From the NCBI GenBank assembly GCA_002256115.1, contig NKIK01000006.1, positions 62,001-126,000 on the forward strand: DNA of 64,000 nucleotides. Direction: 5' to 3'. The notes beneath the pieces are model-generated. The model searched no databases and was not told where the DNA came from. It saw only the letters and a program-made list of their open reading frames with translations. This DNA comes from Burkholderiales bacterium PBB3 (lineage in GTDB: Bacteria > Pseudomonadota > Gammaproteobacteria > Burkholderiales > Burkholderiaceae_C). Within the stretch, counting starts at the first letter, position 1. Each line of letters begins with the position of its first letter. Positions 62,550 to 64,000 of the stretch are shown one piece after another. Position numbers and translations under genes: made by a program.

Positions 62550-63809
62550 CTAGTGCAGCGCCACGCCCGTCATCCAGGCCTTGCGCACCCGCGCACCACA
62601 GGCTACGGATGCTGCGCCCGCACCCGCGCCGCTGGCGTCAAAGCGCGAGACGATGCCGTAATAGGTCTTGCTGGCATTTATCCACGGGTAAAAGCCAAAC
62701 AGGCCTGCGCTGCTAAAAGCGCCATCGCCGGTGACTGGGTCGTCTTCCACCCAATGCCCCAGCGAATAGTGAAAGCTGCCACCAAACGGGCTGTACACCG
62801 CGCTGGGGCAGGTGCTGGGGTTAGTACACACCGCATGGCTGCCCAACAAATCCGACATCTGCAACTGTCGGCCCAGGAGCTTGCGCAGCAGCACCGCGTA
62901 GTTTTTGGCATTGGTAAACACACCGCCCGCCAGCTGCGGCTGGCTGTAGGCTAGAGCCACGTCTGCACCCAATACACGCGTCATCTCCGCGGCCAGCGCG
63001 GCGTTGTCCAGCGCGCCCAGATTCATGCCTGTGGCAAGGCTGGCGTGCTTCTGCATATGGCCGCCGTTGTAGTAGAACTTGTCCACCGTGGCGGGGTCTG
63101 GCACGCCGTTGTTATCGCGCTCAGCGCAGCTGGCCACCGTGTCGGCCCTGGCGCAGCCCGCCACCGGCATTTGGGTATAGCCGCTGCTGAAGGTGAGAAA
63201 ACGCACATCCTCCGGTGTGAGTTGGCCGTTTCGCCGCTCGACCACATAGCTGCCATACAGCCATTTTGAGGCTGAGGCTACAGCCATCAAACTGGTGGCC
63301 GTGTAGCTGGTGGCGCTGCCCGCTTTGTTGACCGAGCCGCTGCCCAGCAGGCGGCTTTTGTCACCCACCTCCCAGTAAAAAGGGGCAATGGCCGCGCAGG
63401 CATTGGTGCTGCTCGTGGCCGTTGCGCCAGCAGCTTGCGCGCGGGTGGCGTCATCCAACTGGCTGGTGAGCGTAGCGCTGCCCACGCTCACCACTGTAGC
63501 GACGGTAAGCACGACATCGGAGTATGCGGTGCCGCCCACACTGACGCTGCGCAGCGTCAGGCGTCCGGTAGCCCCATCAAAGCTATCTGCAGACACCGTA
63601 GGCGGCGCGTTGCTGAAGCTGATGACGCTGGCTGGCACCACCACCACTGCGCGGTACAGCGTGGCGTCGAGCACGATGGCGTCAATGGTGAGCTGCCCGG
63701 TGGCCGGGTCAAACGCATCAGCGGCGTTCGCGCTAGCGGCGGATGCCAGCCAGGCGAGGTATAGAAGGCAGACCCTACGTAGGGTGGCAGTTTTCAGACG
63801 GAGTCGCAT
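62550..63809 (-). CDS. Exported serine hydrolase of the penicillin-binding fold with N-terminal repeats
   Basis: 419 residues from the ATG at 63809, opening a signal peptide (VCLLYLAWLASAASANA). Residues about 33-64 and 77-110 are two copies of a beta unit, FDPATGQLTIDAIVLDATLY and FDGATGRLTLRSVSVGGTAY. The catalytic part follows with MAVASASKW (S-x-x-K, Ser179 and Lys182), typical of class C beta-lactamases and DD-peptidases; FYYNGGHMQKH may supply the Tyr and Asn of the second motif. A clear third K-T-G motif is not seen. Six or more cysteines suggest disulphides. It is more likely an esterase or peptidase than a resistance enzyme. Confidence 0.7.
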   Translation of the reverse strand: MRLRLKTATLRRVCLLYLAWLASAASANAADAFDPATGQLTIDAIVLDATLYRAVVVVPASVISFSNAPPTVSADSFDGATGRLTLRSVSVGGTAYSDVVLTVATVVSVGSATLTSQLDDATRAQAAGATATSSTNACAAIAPFYWEVGDKSRLLGSGSVNKAGSATSYTATSLMAVASASKWLYGSYVVERRNGQLTPEDVRFLTFSSGYTQMPVAGCARADTVASCAERDNNGVPDPATVDKFYYNGGHMQKHASLATGMNLGALDNAALAAEMTRVLGADVALAYSQPQLAGGVFTNAKNYAVLLRKLLGRQLQMSDLLGSHAVCTNPSTCPSAVYSPFGGSFHYSLGHWVEDDPVTGDGAFSSAGLFGFYPWINASKTYYGIVSRFDASGAGAGAASVACGARVRKAWMTGVALH

Positions 63810-64000
63810 TTTGAAATCTCGGTGTGTGAGAAGGACGTGCCAAATGCGCATTGCACTGCAGCAAAGTCTAGCGCTTGTTTCATTTTTGCAAACCAGGTGT
63901 AAAGCAAAGGAGTGCTTGCGAGCAAGCGTATGACAGCGCACAGACGCCCGAACGCCACCTCGGTAATGTGGACACAGCAGGCCGGGTCACACCTGACACC

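Overview
The window looks like chromosomal DNA of a GC-rich betaproteobacterium, most likely Comamonadaceae and possibly Rhodoferax-like. The basis is the gene content: DUF4148 and DUF4124 proteins, a TamA/TamB pair, a glutaryl-CoA dehydrogenase cluster, many c-di-GMP enzymes and very large hybrid kinases. No rRNA, tRNA, CRISPR array, complete insertion sequence or phage was seen.

Layout. 1-7408: two overlapping periplasmic binding proteins (one cut by the window edge), an unknown protein, a propeller/amidohydrolase fusion, and small secreted or hydrolase genes. 7592-11422: a diguanylate cyclase, an EgtB-like enzyme and a DUF427 protein. 11643-22088: signalling block with an HD-GYP regulator translationally coupled to a 1745-residue TPR-GAF hybrid kinase, an OppA-like binding protein and a 7TMR-DISM diguanylate cyclase. 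22200-25440: small accessory island with an unknown gene and a HipBA toxin-antitoxin module, bracketed by remnants of one transposon-end family. 25593-31402: TamA-TamB. 31393-43170: GGDEF-EAL protein, cupredoxin-like protein, anion transporter, Uup-type ABC-F ATPase and a second giant hybrid kinase (CHASE-PAS). 43249-47185: glutarate catabolism (CoA-transferase, glutaryl-CoA dehydrogenase, divergent LysR regulator). 47249-53756: a cysteine-free IscR-like regulator, a three-gene operon pairing two solute-binding-like proteins (one fused to a von Willebrand A domain) with a membrane protein, then an amidase and a cupin. 54016-55612: possible integron-like stretch with a membrane protein and an APH-fold kinase. 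55835-63809: LytS/LytTR two-component pair, small secreted proteins, a LysR regulator, DUF2059, a frameshifted binding protein and a serine hydrolase with an unusual N-terminal repeat.

Themes. c-di-GMP signalling is heavily represented: three GGDEF proteins, one of them also EAL, plus one HD-GYP. Both giant kinases end in two receivers and an Hpt domain, so they are phosphorelay hubs; the first is coupled to the HD-GYP output.

Non-coding structure. Eight copies of a dispersed repeat of about 50-60 bp with the core TGCGGGAGCAGCT lie in the window. All seven intergenic copies point the same way; the eighth is inside the CoA-transferase coding sequence in frame, and one intergenic copy supplies a stop codon. 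A 211-bp inverted-repeat element lies between the glutarate genes. HipBA has three TCCT-N8-AGGA operators at 50-51 bp spacing over a near-consensus promoter. The least explained systems are the solute-binding/VWA operon (48010-51548) and the repeat family.
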